Source of the DNA: Bacteroidota bacterium
GTDB lineage: Bacteria > Bacteroidota > Ignavibacteria > UBA10030 > UBA8401
Reading direction: 5' to 3'
Assembly: GCA_003456055.1 (NCBI GenBank)
Contig: DMPG01000251.1
Location: forward strand, 14,532 to 29,274
Length of the DNA stretch: 14,743 nucleotides
Each line of letters begins with the position of its first letter. The first letter of the stretch is position 1. Below, piece by piece: positions 1 through 7,070 of the stretch. The translations under genes were made by a program, and so were the position numbers. The notes under the pieces are model-generated. The model saw only the letters and a list, made by a program, of their open reading frames with translations. It did not search any database and had not been told where the DNA came from.

Positions 1-258
1 AAGCTCTATAGTGATGCTAAATTAATTTCAGAAATTTCAGATTTGAATTCAATCGGTCAATATATTGAAGAAAAAGAGAATGGACTAGGGACAGGCGGAA
101 TGACCTCAAAAATAAATGCGATAAAAATTTGTTTTGAGAAAGACATTACCGTGTATATTGTTAACGGGTCAAAACAAAATTTTATTGAAGACAGTCTGAA
201 TGGAACGATACCATTTACGAAATTGATACCAATCAAAAAACCTGAATCCAACAATTGA
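1..258 (+). CDS. proB: Glutamate 5-kinase, C-terminal end (partial)
   Basis: This is the 3' end of a gene entering from the left edge; frame 1 is open from base 1 to TGA at 256-258, giving 85 visible residues. The stretch GLGTGGMTSK followed by NAIKICFEKDI and VNGSKQNFIEDSLNGT matches the end of the amino-acid kinase domain of ProB, where GTGGMxTK helps bind nucleotide and a GSKxxxI...G segment follows. ProB phosphorylates glutamate to gamma-glutamyl phosphate, the first step of proline synthesis, in the cytoplasm. The protein stops about 20 residues after the kinase core, so there is no C-terminal PUA domain such as E. coli ProB carries; short forms are known elsewhere. No proA follows on this side. 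Another amino-acid kinase is possible but fits less well. Confidence 0.8.
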   Translation, partial: KLYSDAKLISEISDLNSIGQYIEEKENGLGTGGMTSKINAIKICFEKDITVYIVNGSKQNFIEDSLNGTIPFTKLIPIKKPESNN

Positions 259-284
259 TCTACGATCAGTATCGATGCGGTTTG

Positions 285-312
285 TTGTTACCGAAGATGC
301 TTTGTGTACAAT
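285..312 (+). promoter_or_regulatory. Candidate sigma70-type promoter for apaG
   Basis: TTGTTA (285-290) and TACAAT (307-312) are separated by 16 bp in the gap after proB. Transcription would start near 319, about 50 bp before the preferred apaG ATG. This is a pattern match only. Confidence 0.35.
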
Positions 313-368
313 TTTTTTACTGATTTTGTTTGTTGCACTATGCTCCTTTTCTCATTACTTTTCTTGTA

Positions 369-752
369 ATGACACCATTCAGCGAAACAACCGAAAACAT
401 CAAAGTCTCCGTTCGACCTCTCTATATTGAGTCGGAATCAAATGTTCTTTCGCGAAAATTCGTTTTTGCATATTTCATTACGATTGAAAATCTCGGCAGC
501 GATACTGTTCAACTGCTTCGCCGCCATTGGTATATCACCCATGATACTGGAAAAGTGGAGGAAGTGGAAGGTGAAGGAGTGATCGGCAAGCAGCCGGTGA
601 TCCAGCCGGGAAAATTTCATGAATACAACAGCTTCTGCATTCTGGAATCGCTGGAAGGGTTTATGGAAGGAACATATCTTATGAAACGATCGAACAATGA
701 AACATTTCGTATAACCATACCCCGTTTTGTTCTCCGCGCAATGGCAAACTAA
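369..752 (+). CDS. apaG: ApaG family protein (DUF525)
   Basis: A 127-residue protein that is essentially one ApaG domain, an immunoglobulin-like beta sandwich. Visible family features are FVFAYFITIENLG (about 31-43), the LLRRHWYITHDTGKVEEVEG block (49-68), GEGVIGKQPVIQPG (68-81) and a closing EGTYLM...IPRF. ApaG is linked to Co2+/Mg2+ resistance in enterobacteria, and the fold also occurs in some F-box proteins; its biochemical role is unsettled. I chose ATG 369 because it gives the usual family length. The frame also opens at TTG 330, which would add 13 hydrophobic residues unlike the family. It sits 110 bp after proB and 35 bp before a lipoprotein gene on the same strand. Confidence 0.9.
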   Translation: MTPFSETTENIKVSVRPLYIESESNVLSRKFVFAYFITIENLGSDTVQLLRRHWYITHDTGKVEEVEGEGVIGKQPVIQPGKFHEYNSFCILESLEGFMEGTYLMKRSNNETFRITIPRFVLRAMAN

Positions 753-787
753 AAGATCAATTGATAATTAATAATGGATGATGAATT

Positions 788-1867
788 ATGCTAAAACATT
801 CTACTGTCGCAATTCTGATCGTTGTATCGATCGTTCTTTCCTCATGTTCAAGTATTTCAACACTTTCGCCGGAACAGTCCATCGATACGATAATGTCTGA
901 ATATCGGTCGGTCAATGTTCCCGGCGCAAGCGTGCTGGTGATGAAGAATGATACGGTTGTCTTCAAAAAAGCATACGGCTCTGCAAACCTTGATGAACAA
1001 CGTTCTGTTACAACAAGCACTAATTTCCGACTTGCTTCGGTAACAAAAGAATTTACGGCAATGTGCATTATGCTCTTGGTTGAGCGAGGAGAATTGTCGT
1101 ACGATGATCGGTTGGAGAAGTTCTTTCCGGATTTTTCAGCACAAGGAAAATTCATCTCGGTTCGTCAATTACTGAATCATACTTCCGGTCTATTGGATTA
1201 CGAATCATTTGTTCCGGATTCTCAAACTGTTCAGGTGTTAGACAGTGATTGTCTAAAAATTTTGACGAATGTTGATTCACTATACTTCCCTTCCGGCACA
1301 AAATATCAGTACAGCAATTCCGGTTATGCACTTCTTGCTCTTATCGTTGAAAAAGTTTCCGGCAAACGATTTGCAGATTTTTTGAATGAAAATATTTTTG
1401 ACAAGATTGGTATGCAAACTTCTGTTGCTTATGAACGCGGGGTTTCCACTGTCCCGAATCGAGCATATGGGTACTCATTGAGCAATGGAGCGTGGATCCA
1501 AACAGATCAAAGCAATACCAGTGCGGTCTTAGGCGACGGCGGAATTTATTCCAACGTGGAAGAAATGGCGACTTGGATTTCAGCGCTGTGGAATTACAAA
1601 CTTGTCTCTCCTCAAACACAACAAGTAGCGTGGAGCGATGCAAAACTGAACGACGGCACACCGATTGATTATGGAATGGGATGGCACATCGAAACATACC
1701 GCGGCATTCGTCATCCGCATCACGGCGGAAGCACGCGCGGATTTCGGAATCATATTCTTGTGTTCCCCGATCAGAAATTAATGGTGATTATATTGACAAA
1801 CCGCAACCAGGGTGATCCCATTATTCAAGCCCATGCCATAGCAGATCTTTATTTGAATGGAAAGTAA
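788..1867 (+). CDS. Lipoprotein serine hydrolase, class C beta-lactamase family
   Basis: This 359-residue protein begins with a lipoprotein signal peptide: a hydrophobic run then lipobox LSSC with Cys20 as the lipidated residue. The rest is a beta-lactamase/transpeptidase-like domain (PF00144). The three catalytic elements are present: SVTK with Ser84 and Lys87, YSN at 175-177, and HHGG at 311-314 in place of KTG. Length and motifs fit the broad family of esterases, D-aminopeptidases and beta-lactamase-like hydrolases; the substrate cannot be read from sequence and I would not call it a resistance gene. It should be membrane-anchored outside the cytoplasm. GGATGA lies just upstream of ATG 788 as a weak ribosome site. 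Its last 11 bases overlap the next gene, suggesting translational coupling. Confidence 0.9.
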   Translation: MLKHSTVAILIVVSIVLSSCSSISTLSPEQSIDTIMSEYRSVNVPGASVLVMKNDTVVFKKAYGSANLDEQRSVTTSTNFRLASVTKEFTAMCIMLLVERGELSYDDRLEKFFPDFSAQGKFISVRQLLNHTSGLLDYESFVPDSQTVQVLDSDCLKILTNVDSLYFPSGTKYQYSNSGYALLALIVEKVSGKRFADFLNENIFDKIGMQTSVAYERGVSTVPNRAYGYSLSNGAWIQTDQSNTSAVLGDGGIYSNVEEMATWISALWNYKLVSPQTQQVAWSDAKLNDGTPIDYGMGWHIETYRGIRHPHHGGSTRGFRNHILVFPDQKLMVIILTNRNQGDPIIQAHAIADLYLNGK

Positions 1868-2282
1868 GAACGATCTAACAGTATTGTACGACGGTGTATG
1901 CGTTTTTTGTAATTTGACCGTTCAATTGATCATACATCACGACAAAAAAGGAACCATGCGATTCGCACCCATTCAAAGTTCCTATGCGGCGGCGTTGTTT
2001 GAACACCATCCGGCACTTAAGAAAATTGATTCGTTAATAGTGATCGAATCAATCAATTCTCCGGTAGAGAAAATATCCATTCGTTCAACCGGTGCGTTGG
2101 TTATTGCACGATATCTATCCGGCTGGTGGAATATTTTTTTACTTGGATATATTGTTCCAACCGCCGTACGAGATTGGTTTTACGATATTTTAGCCAAATA
2201 TCGTTACCGCTTGTTCGGGAAATATGATTCCTGCCTGCTTCCTTCTTCTGATGTTCGCTCACGATTTTTAGATATTTCATAA
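1857..2282 (+). CDS. DCC-family thiol-disulfide oxidoreductase-like protein (DUF393)
   Basis: A 141-residue protein with the DCC family signature near the N terminus: LYDGVCVFCN, with Asp12 and the CxxC pair Cys15/Cys18. The conserved C-terminal block is also present: GKYDSCLLPSSDVRSRFL at about 121-138, with Cys126. The family has a thioredoxin-like fold and is assumed to do thiol-disulfide chemistry, though few members have been studied. No signal peptide is visible; a mildly hydrophobic stretch around 88-105 (SGWWNIFLLGYIVP) may touch the membrane. The ATG lies inside the end of the upstream hydrolase gene in another frame, so the two are probably co-translated. Confidence 0.88.
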   Translation: MESKNDLTVLYDGVCVFCNLTVQLIIHHDKKGTMRFAPIQSSYAAALFEHHPALKKIDSLIVIESINSPVEKISIRSTGALVIARYLSGWWNIFLLGYIVPTAVRDWFYDILAKYRYRLFGKYDSCLLPSSDVRSRFLDIS

Positions 2283-2290
2283 GATTTTTC

Positions 2291-2308
2291 AACTTATTTT
2301 TATAAGTT
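2291..2308 (+). terminator. AT-rich hairpin followed by T-rich run
   Basis: AACTTAT (2291-2297), a TTTT loop and ATAAGTT (2302-2308) form a perfect 7-bp stem, followed by TTTCTTATCTT. It lies 9 bp after the DCC gene stop and 25 bp before the next ATG, so it could be a weak intrinsic terminator or a leader hairpin. The stem has few G:C pairs, so confidence is limited. Confidence 0.35.
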
Positions 2309-2333
2309 TTTCTTATCTTGGCGTACATTTTTT

Positions 2334-2771
2334 ATGAAGACTTTCGTTCTTATTATCTCGTTGTTTGTTGGAAACGCTGTAAATGCTCAGAGCAGTGAGC
2401 AAAGCAAACAGCAAATACGACATGTGATGGATCGACAAATTGCCGGATGGAACAGCGGCAACATTGAATCATTTATGAGTGGTTATGCACAGTTTGATTC
2501 TCTCCGTTTTGCATCCGGAGGTACGGTTACGTACGGATGGAAAGAAATGCTGCAACGATATAAAAAAAGTTATCCTACAAATGATAAAATGGGAATTCTA
2601 ACATTCAGTGAAATTTCTATCGACCTCATTTCATTCGATGCTGCTGTGGTGTTCGGAACGTGGAGATTGAAACGTTCGAACGATTCACCATGGGGACTCT
2701 TCACATTATTATTCAGACACAACAATGGTGAGTGGCGGATCGTTCACGACCATACTTCATCAGGGAATTGA
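2334..2771 (+). CDS. Exported SnoaL-like / DUF4440 protein
   Basis: A 145-residue protein with a signal peptide (hydrophobic residues 3-13, likely cleavage after VNA-Q around 18-19). The mature part looks like one NTF2-like cone fold domain: helix IRHVMDRQIAGWNSGNIESFM, then strands ending in GLFTLLFRHNNGEWRIVHDH (about 121-140), the common ending of DUF4440 and SnoaL-like proteins. These domains bind small ligands or act as simple enzymes; no specific reaction can be assigned. It should act in the periplasm or outside the cell. The histidine-kinase-like gene begins 8 bp after its stop, so they are probably co-transcribed, and this protein may feed the same response. Confidence 0.82.
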   Translation: MKTFVLIISLFVGNAVNAQSSEQSKQQIRHVMDRQIAGWNSGNIESFMSGYAQFDSLRFASGGTVTYGWKEMLQRYKKSYPTNDKMGILTFSEISIDLISFDAAVVFGTWRLKRSNDSPWGLFTLLFRHNNGEWRIVHDHTSSGN

Positions 2772-2779
2772 ACTTACCA

Positions 2780-5092
2780 ATGGAAATCATTATTTATTCG
2801 TTTTTTATCGTGTCAGGCGCAGCAGGTATCTCGTATTACGCAATTAAAAAACGCTACGCACGATTGTTAGAAGAAGAACAAGAAAAAGCATATTCTGCGA
2901 AGAACAATGAACTGCAGCTTGCCGTTGAAAAACAAAAATTAGAGTTAGCACTGAAAGAGAAAGAACATCTTCTTGCCTCTGTCCGTACTCACGAAGAGTC
3001 AAAATCAATATCGTTAAGCGGTGAAGTATTATCAAAGGATAAGCAGATCCAATCATTGTCCGCACAGCTTCACAAAGAAACGGCCGATCGAACGATGATA
3101 GAACAGAAATTGTCCGAAAAAGAACAGAGGGAAAAATTGCTTACACAACAAATATTACAAGAGGAAACCCGCACATCATTGCTTCACAACGATGTTGTAT
3201 CAAAAGAACAAACGATTCAATCACTCAATGAAGAATTATCAAAAGAAACTGCTCATCGTTTAAAGATCGAAGAAGAGCTTTCAACAAAAGTGCGTGCCAT
3301 CGAGATCCTATCGGAGAAGATACAACAAGAGACTACACGAGCAGGTTCACTGGACGATGTTGTGTCCAACAAAGATGCAGATATTCATTCATTGTCATCG
3401 CAGTTACAACAGGAATCCGATCAACGGAAAAAGCTTGATGATCAAATACAACAAGAAGAAATTCAGCGATCGTTTCTTTTAAATGAAATAGCAGCAAAAG
3501 AAAAAGAATTTCAAACTATACGAGCTACACATTCTATGGAACAACAACAGCTCAGGGATGAATTGCAAAAAGAAATTGAAAATCGAAAGTCAATGGAAGA
3601 ACGCATGAGCATTCAAGATTCAGCGTTTCGAGGAATAATTCAAGAACTTGAACAACGCGCGCAATCACTTCAAGAAGAACTTTCTACTGTCAATTACAGT
3701 AATGAGTCGCTCCGGACCACACGCGAGCAGTACGCCGAGGAATTCCGACAACGTGAAGATGAATACAAGGCAGCGATTTCTGAAACATCACTTCAACTGA
3801 CCACGACAAAAATTGAACTGGAAAGAACTGCAGAGCTCCTTCAGGAACAAACAGACATTCGCCAGGCGACGGAACATGCGCTTCAGGAAAGCAAGCAGAA
3901 ATTGTACGCATTGATCAATGAACAGGAGCAGAAACTAAAGGAGCAGGTAAACGCAATTACTGTATTGCAATCCGAACTCGCTGAATCTGTCAACGATCTT
4001 ACACTGGCTGAGCAGAGTATTCATAACATGATTCGACTCATTCCAATTCCGGCTTTTGTTGTCAATACCAATGGTGTTTGTGAATTTTGTAATTCATCAT
4101 TGGAACAATTGGTTGGCTATGGAATGAATGAACTTCGCGACAAACATTTCTCCCGATTTTTCCCTGATGATGAGCGTGGTTTTTTTGAGGATCAATGGAA
4201 GAATTCAATGAACCGTTCGGAACAATTCCATGGTGAGACCAATATTATTGCCGCAACGAATGATACAATCTCCGCATCGATGAACATTGTGGAGATCCAG
4301 ACCAACAGCAGTGAAAAGAAATTCGTTGGGTTTTTGATGGATCATACCATCGAACATGAAGGCAAAAAGCATTTTATCGCCGCGAAAGAACGCGAACAAG
4401 AACTGCTCAATTTAAAGTCGCGATTCATTGGAATGGTCAGCAATCAGCTTCGCACATCGCTGGTGACGATCGCAACAAATACGGAATTACTGGAGCGATT
4501 CATTGATAAATGGAGCGATGAGCGGCGCTATCATTCATTTATGCGTATCAATGAGTCCATCAGTCAATTGATCGAACTTGTACGTGATGTAACATTCACC
4601 ACGCGGGTAACCACAGAACCGTACACCCTGGCCATCGCCAATATCAATCTGGAAAAACTGTTTCAGTCGTCTGCACGAGAGTTGATGGCAGACCTTGAAT
4701 CGCAGCATCATTTTATTCTTTCAGAGCAGGGAGATATTTCTTCTGTTCCGTTGGATGAAAAACTTGTCAGGACTATTGCTCAGCAATTACTATCCAATGC
4801 GTTCAAATATTCACGCGATACAACGGAAGTGAAAGTTCATATTGAACAGAATCCTACATCGTGCATTATAACGATCTCCGATCATGGTATCGGCATTCCT
4901 GCTGCAGATCAGAAACATTTGTTCTCCTCGTTCTTCCGGGCATCGAACGTAAGCAATATTTACGGAACCGGTTTGGGTTTGACCATTGTTCAACAATGCG
5001 TGCAAATGCATCATGGAACAGTCTCCATCGAAAGCGAATTACAGAAAGGAACAACTGTTACAGTATCGCTGCCGCTTTCAAGAAATTTTTGA
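2780..5092 (+). CDS. Coiled-coil PAS sensor histidine-kinase-like protein lacking the phospho-acceptor His
   Basis: A 770-residue protein starting at ATG 2780; the frame opens further upstream (GTG 2732), but that would overlap the previous gene. Order: one membrane helix (2-20), a long coiled coil (about 25-410) with tandem 55-56-residue repeats, a PAS domain (about 413-520) containing CEFC (Cys434, Cys437), a HisKA-like dimerisation region (545-605), and a HATPase domain (657-767). ATP-binding boxes look intact: N-box QQLLSNAFKYS, G1 DHGIGIP, F-box FSSFFRA, G2 GTGLGLTIV. The H-box, normally SHELRTPL, reads SNQLRTSL, with Asn555 in place of the phosphorylated His. It may therefore be a scaffold or a partner of another kinase. 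No response regulator is adjacent. Almost all of the protein should be cytoplasmic. Confidence 0.88.
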   Translation: MEIIIYSFFIVSGAAGISYYAIKKRYARLLEEEQEKAYSAKNNELQLAVEKQKLELALKEKEHLLASVRTHEESKSISLSGEVLSKDKQIQSLSAQLHKETADRTMIEQKLSEKEQREKLLTQQILQEETRTSLLHNDVVSKEQTIQSLNEELSKETAHRLKIEEELSTKVRAIEILSEKIQQETTRAGSLDDVVSNKDADIHSLSSQLQQESDQRKKLDDQIQQEEIQRSFLLNEIAAKEKEFQTIRATHSMEQQQLRDELQKEIENRKSMEERMSIQDSAFRGIIQELEQRAQSLQEELSTVNYSNESLRTTREQYAEEFRQREDEYKAAISETSLQLTTTKIELERTAELLQEQTDIRQATEHALQESKQKLYALINEQEQKLKEQVNAITVLQSELAESVNDLTLAEQSIHNMIRLIPIPAFVVNTNGVCEFCNSSLEQLVGYGMNELRDKHFSRFFPDDERGFFEDQWKNSMNRSEQFHGETNIIAATNDTISASMNIVEIQTNSSEKKFVGFLMDHTIEHEGKKHFIAAKEREQELLNLKSRFIGMVSNQLRTSLVTIATNTELLERFIDKWSDERRYHSFMRINESISQLIELVRDVTFTTRVTTEPYTLAIANINLEKLFQSSARELMADLESQHHFILSEQGDISSVPLDEKLVRTIAQQLLSNAFKYSRDTTEVKVHIEQNPTSCIITISDHGIGIPAADQKHLFSSFFRASNVSNIYGTGLGLTIVQQCVQMHHGTVSIESELQKGTTVTVSLPLSRNF

Positions 5093-5115
5093 TAGACTAT
5101 TCTTCAATCACTACC

Positions 5116-5119
5116 GGAG
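5116..5119 (+). promoter_or_regulatory. Ribosome binding site fixing the DUF2461 start
   Basis: GGAG at 5116-5119 lies five bases before ATG 5125. It supports this start over upstream codons in the same open frame, which would run deep into the kinase gene. Confidence 0.5.
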
Positions 5120-5124
5120 TGTTA

Positions 5125-5832
5125 ATGTTAAAAGAATTCGACGAACTGCATTTCCCTCCTTTTGAAGGCTTTCCTAAAGAGAGCGTCAGTTTTTTAAAAA
5201 AGCTGAAAAAGAATAATAACCGGGAGTGGTTCAACGCTCACAGGGATGAATTTGAGCAGTTTGTAAAATTTCCCATGCAAAGTTTTATAGCATCAATGCA
5301 GCCGCATTTCTCAGACTTCGCGCCGGAGTTCGACGTCCATCCGAAACGATCGATGTTCAGAATTTACCGCGATACGCGTTTCAGTAAAAACAAAACACCT
5401 TATAAAACTCACATGGCCGCACACTTCGTTCTGAAAGGAAAGCCCAAAGGATTTGAAGGTTCGGGATATTATCTTCATATCGCTCCGGGTGAAGTGTTTA
5501 TCGGCGGCGGAATCTATATGCCGGACAATGACCAATTGAAAATGATCAGGAAAGCGATCGCTAACGATTCAAAAACATTTTTGGCAATCATCAATAAACC
5601 ATCATTCAAAAAAACATTCGGCACCATCAACGGGCAAAAACTTTCCCGGGCTCCGAAAGGCTATGAACCAAACCATCCGATGATCGAATGGCTGAAGATG
5701 AAACAATTCTTTACCGGAGTCGATCTAAAAGAAACAACGTGTTATAAAAAAGATTTCCCAAAACGGATTGCTCAGTTATGCAAAGAGCTTGCGCCGCTCG
5801 TTGATTTCATGAACAAAGCGATGGGATTTTGA
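5125..5832 (+). CDS. DUF2461 family protein
   Basis: A 235-residue soluble protein with no signal peptide or membrane segment. It matches the DUF2461 (TIGR02453) family along its length: N-terminal FPPFEGFPKESVSFLKKLKK, NNREWFNAHRDEFE (31-44), the central RDTRFSKNKTPYKTH (82-96), GGGIYMPDNDQLKMIRKAI (127-145), and the late PKGYEPNHPMIEWLK (177-191). Family length is about 215-235 residues, in agreement. The function is unknown; the many conserved basic residues have prompted guesses of nucleic-acid or phosphate binding, but nothing here proves that. It lies 32 bp after the kinase-like gene. The frame is open for another 264 bases upstream, but that part overlaps the kinase and is a shadow. 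Confidence 0.9.
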   Translation: MLKEFDELHFPPFEGFPKESVSFLKKLKKNNNREWFNAHRDEFEQFVKFPMQSFIASMQPHFSDFAPEFDVHPKRSMFRIYRDTRFSKNKTPYKTHMAAHFVLKGKPKGFEGSGYYLHIAPGEVFIGGGIYMPDNDQLKMIRKAIANDSKTFLAIINKPSFKKTFGTINGQKLSRAPKGYEPNHPMIEWLKMKQFFTGVDLKETTCYKKDFPKRIAQLCKELAPLVDFMNKAMGF

Positions 5833-5878
5833 AAATTACAATATTACATGATTGCAAGATTATAAAATTTCCCTTGCG

Positions 5879-6448
5879 ATGAACCAAATAAAATTTATTC
5901 TCTTCTATAAACCATACGCTGTTCTTTCACAATTCTCACCTGAAGCAGGCAAACAAACACTGAAAGATTTTCTTTCGCTTCCCAAAGACGTCTATCCTGT
6001 CGGACGACTTGATTTTGACAGTGAAGGTCTTCTTCTTCTCACTAACGACAACGCAATAAAAAATAAACTCACCGATCCCAAATTTGGACATCCGAAAACC
6101 TATCTTGCACAAGTGGAACGAATTCCAACAGAAGAAGCGATAAAAAAACTTCGCAATGGTGTTACCATTGAAAGAGAAAAAACAAAACCAGCAGAAGTAG
6201 AATTGCTAACGGAAGAACCTCAGATTCATCCACGATCAATACCAATTCGTTTTCGGAAAACTGTCCCCACTTCGTGGCTAAAAATTGTATTACGCGAAGG
6301 TCGTAACAGACAAGTTAGAAAAATGACTGCATCTATCGGACATCCAACACTACGATTAGTGAGAATTAAAATTGGAAACATTGGAATCGAAATGATGAAA
6401 CCGGGTGAATGGAGAGAAATTACCCATCAGGAAATCATACAATTGTAA
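5879..6448 (+). CDS. rluE: Large-subunit rRNA pseudouridine synthase, RluE-like (RsuA family)
   Basis: A 189-residue enzyme of the RsuA/RluB/E/F pseudouridine synthase family. It starts directly with the catalytic domain (FILFYKPYAVLSQF) and has no S4 RNA-binding domain, as in RluE. The catalytic motif is GRLDFDSEGLLLLTND with Asp45 as the presumed nucleophile. The C-terminal signature REGRNRQVRKM...GHPTLRLVRIKIG is complete. RluE converts U2457 of 23S rRNA to pseudouridine in E. coli; position specificity here is inferred from domain layout only. I prefer ATG 5879; TTG 5852 would add nine residues with no family support. It lies 46 bp after the DUF2461 gene. Confidence 0.88.
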   Translation: MNQIKFILFYKPYAVLSQFSPEAGKQTLKDFLSLPKDVYPVGRLDFDSEGLLLLTNDNAIKNKLTDPKFGHPKTYLAQVERIPTEEAIKKLRNGVTIEREKTKPAEVELLTEEPQIHPRSIPIRFRKTVPTSWLKIVLREGRNRQVRKMTASIGHPTLRLVRIKIGNIGIEMMKPGEWREITHQEIIQL

Positions 6449-6619
6449 ACCAATTATAATTTTCTATTCTATTCATCACAAAACAACGCTGTTTTATCAC
6501 CCTCTTTCTTCCCTTTAACACAATTTAACGTTTACGAAGAAACTTTTTCTCTCTCGTTTCGTTTGAATAAGCACCCACCGAGAAATCACCAATCATCCAA
6601 TATTCAATGAGGAGGAGTT
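6449..6619. other. Intergenic region, 171 bp
   Basis: Between the pseudouridine synthase and the small exported protein. It is AT-rich with pyrimidine-rich tracts. A TATAAT (6455-6460) is present but has no fitting -35 element, so I do not call a promoter. I see no RNA gene or convincing terminator hairpin. Confidence 0.5.
6610..6617 (+). promoter_or_regulatory. Strong Shine-Dalgarno
   Basis: AGGAGGAG at 6610-6617 sits two to four bases before ATG 6620. It is by far the best ribosome binding site in the window; many neighbouring genes have none that is obvious. It fixes the start and hints at high translation. Confidence 0.7.
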
Positions 6620-7012
6620 ATGAAAACAATGCGCGTTATGCTTGCTGTTTTACTCGGTAGTACGTTCGTTATTGCAGCAACACCGGAAAACACCAATAAA
6701 TCAATGGTGAATTGGGCTAAAGCTGAAATGAATTATAAAGCATGCTTAAAATCCAATAATAACGGTGTTAAAGTAAGTTCAGCAATTCACATTCGGAAGT
6801 ACAGCTTAACCGGAGCTGTGGAAGAGTTAAAATCCCTTTTAGCAATTGACAATGCAGAGAACGTAAAGATTGCCGGTGCGCTCGCATTGGTTAGTATTGG
6901 AGGAGATGAAGGAAGAACATCCGTACTAAATGCATTGAAAACTGAAGAGAATGAAGTTGTTGCCGAGTTCTACAAAACGATCTTGAGTAACCAGATTATT
7001 GCACAACACTAA
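6620..7012 (+). CDS. Small exported HEAT-repeat-like protein
   Basis: A 130-residue protein with a signal peptide (MKTMRVMLAVLLGSTFVIAA, cleavage near 19-20). The mature part is predicted to be helical: an amphipathic pair at about 52-72 (SSAIHIRKYSLTGAVEELKS) and another at 78-106 (NVKIAGALALVSIGGDEGRT) that resemble HEAT-like repeats. The second contains the pattern A-x-A-L-x-x-I-G-x-x-x-G. There is a single Cys at about 42. I do not recognise a characterised family. It probably acts outside the cytoplasm, perhaps as a protein-binding surface. It stands alone between a 171-bp gap and a convergent gene 58 bp downstream. Confidence 0.75.
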   Translation: MKTMRVMLAVLLGSTFVIAATPENTNKSMVNWAKAEMNYKACLKSNNNGVKVSSAIHIRKYSLTGAVEELKSLLAIDNAENVKIAGALALVSIGGDEGRTSVLNALKTEENEVVAEFYKTILSNQIIAQH

Positions 7013-7070
7013 ATAAACATAGAAACAAACAACCGACATACAATTGTAACAGCAGGCTGCTGAATAAGTA

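Noticed and set aside
757..1155. Long open frame antisense to the class C hydrolase
   Set aside because: Lies opposite a clear PF00144 gene with catalytic motifs; its product shows no recognisable domain.
788..1867. Reading the class C family gene as an antibiotic resistance beta-lactamase
   Set aside because: It is a lipoprotein with HHGG in place of KTG; the broad family is mostly esterases and peptidases, so no resistance claim can be made.
4861..5124. In-frame extension upstream of the DUF2461 gene
   Set aside because: It overlaps the ATP-binding domain of the kinase-like gene, has no family similarity, and ATG 5125 has a ribosome site and gives the usual family length.
7037..7049. CATACAATTGTAA occurs here and at 6436-6448
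   Set aside because: One copy is the end of the pseudouridine synthase coding sequence; two copies of an AT-rich 13-mer can arise by chance.
7013..7070. Possible bidirectional terminator between convergent genes
   Set aside because: Only a 5-bp AGCAG/CTGCT stem with a one-base loop at 7051-7061 and no good T-run directly after it.
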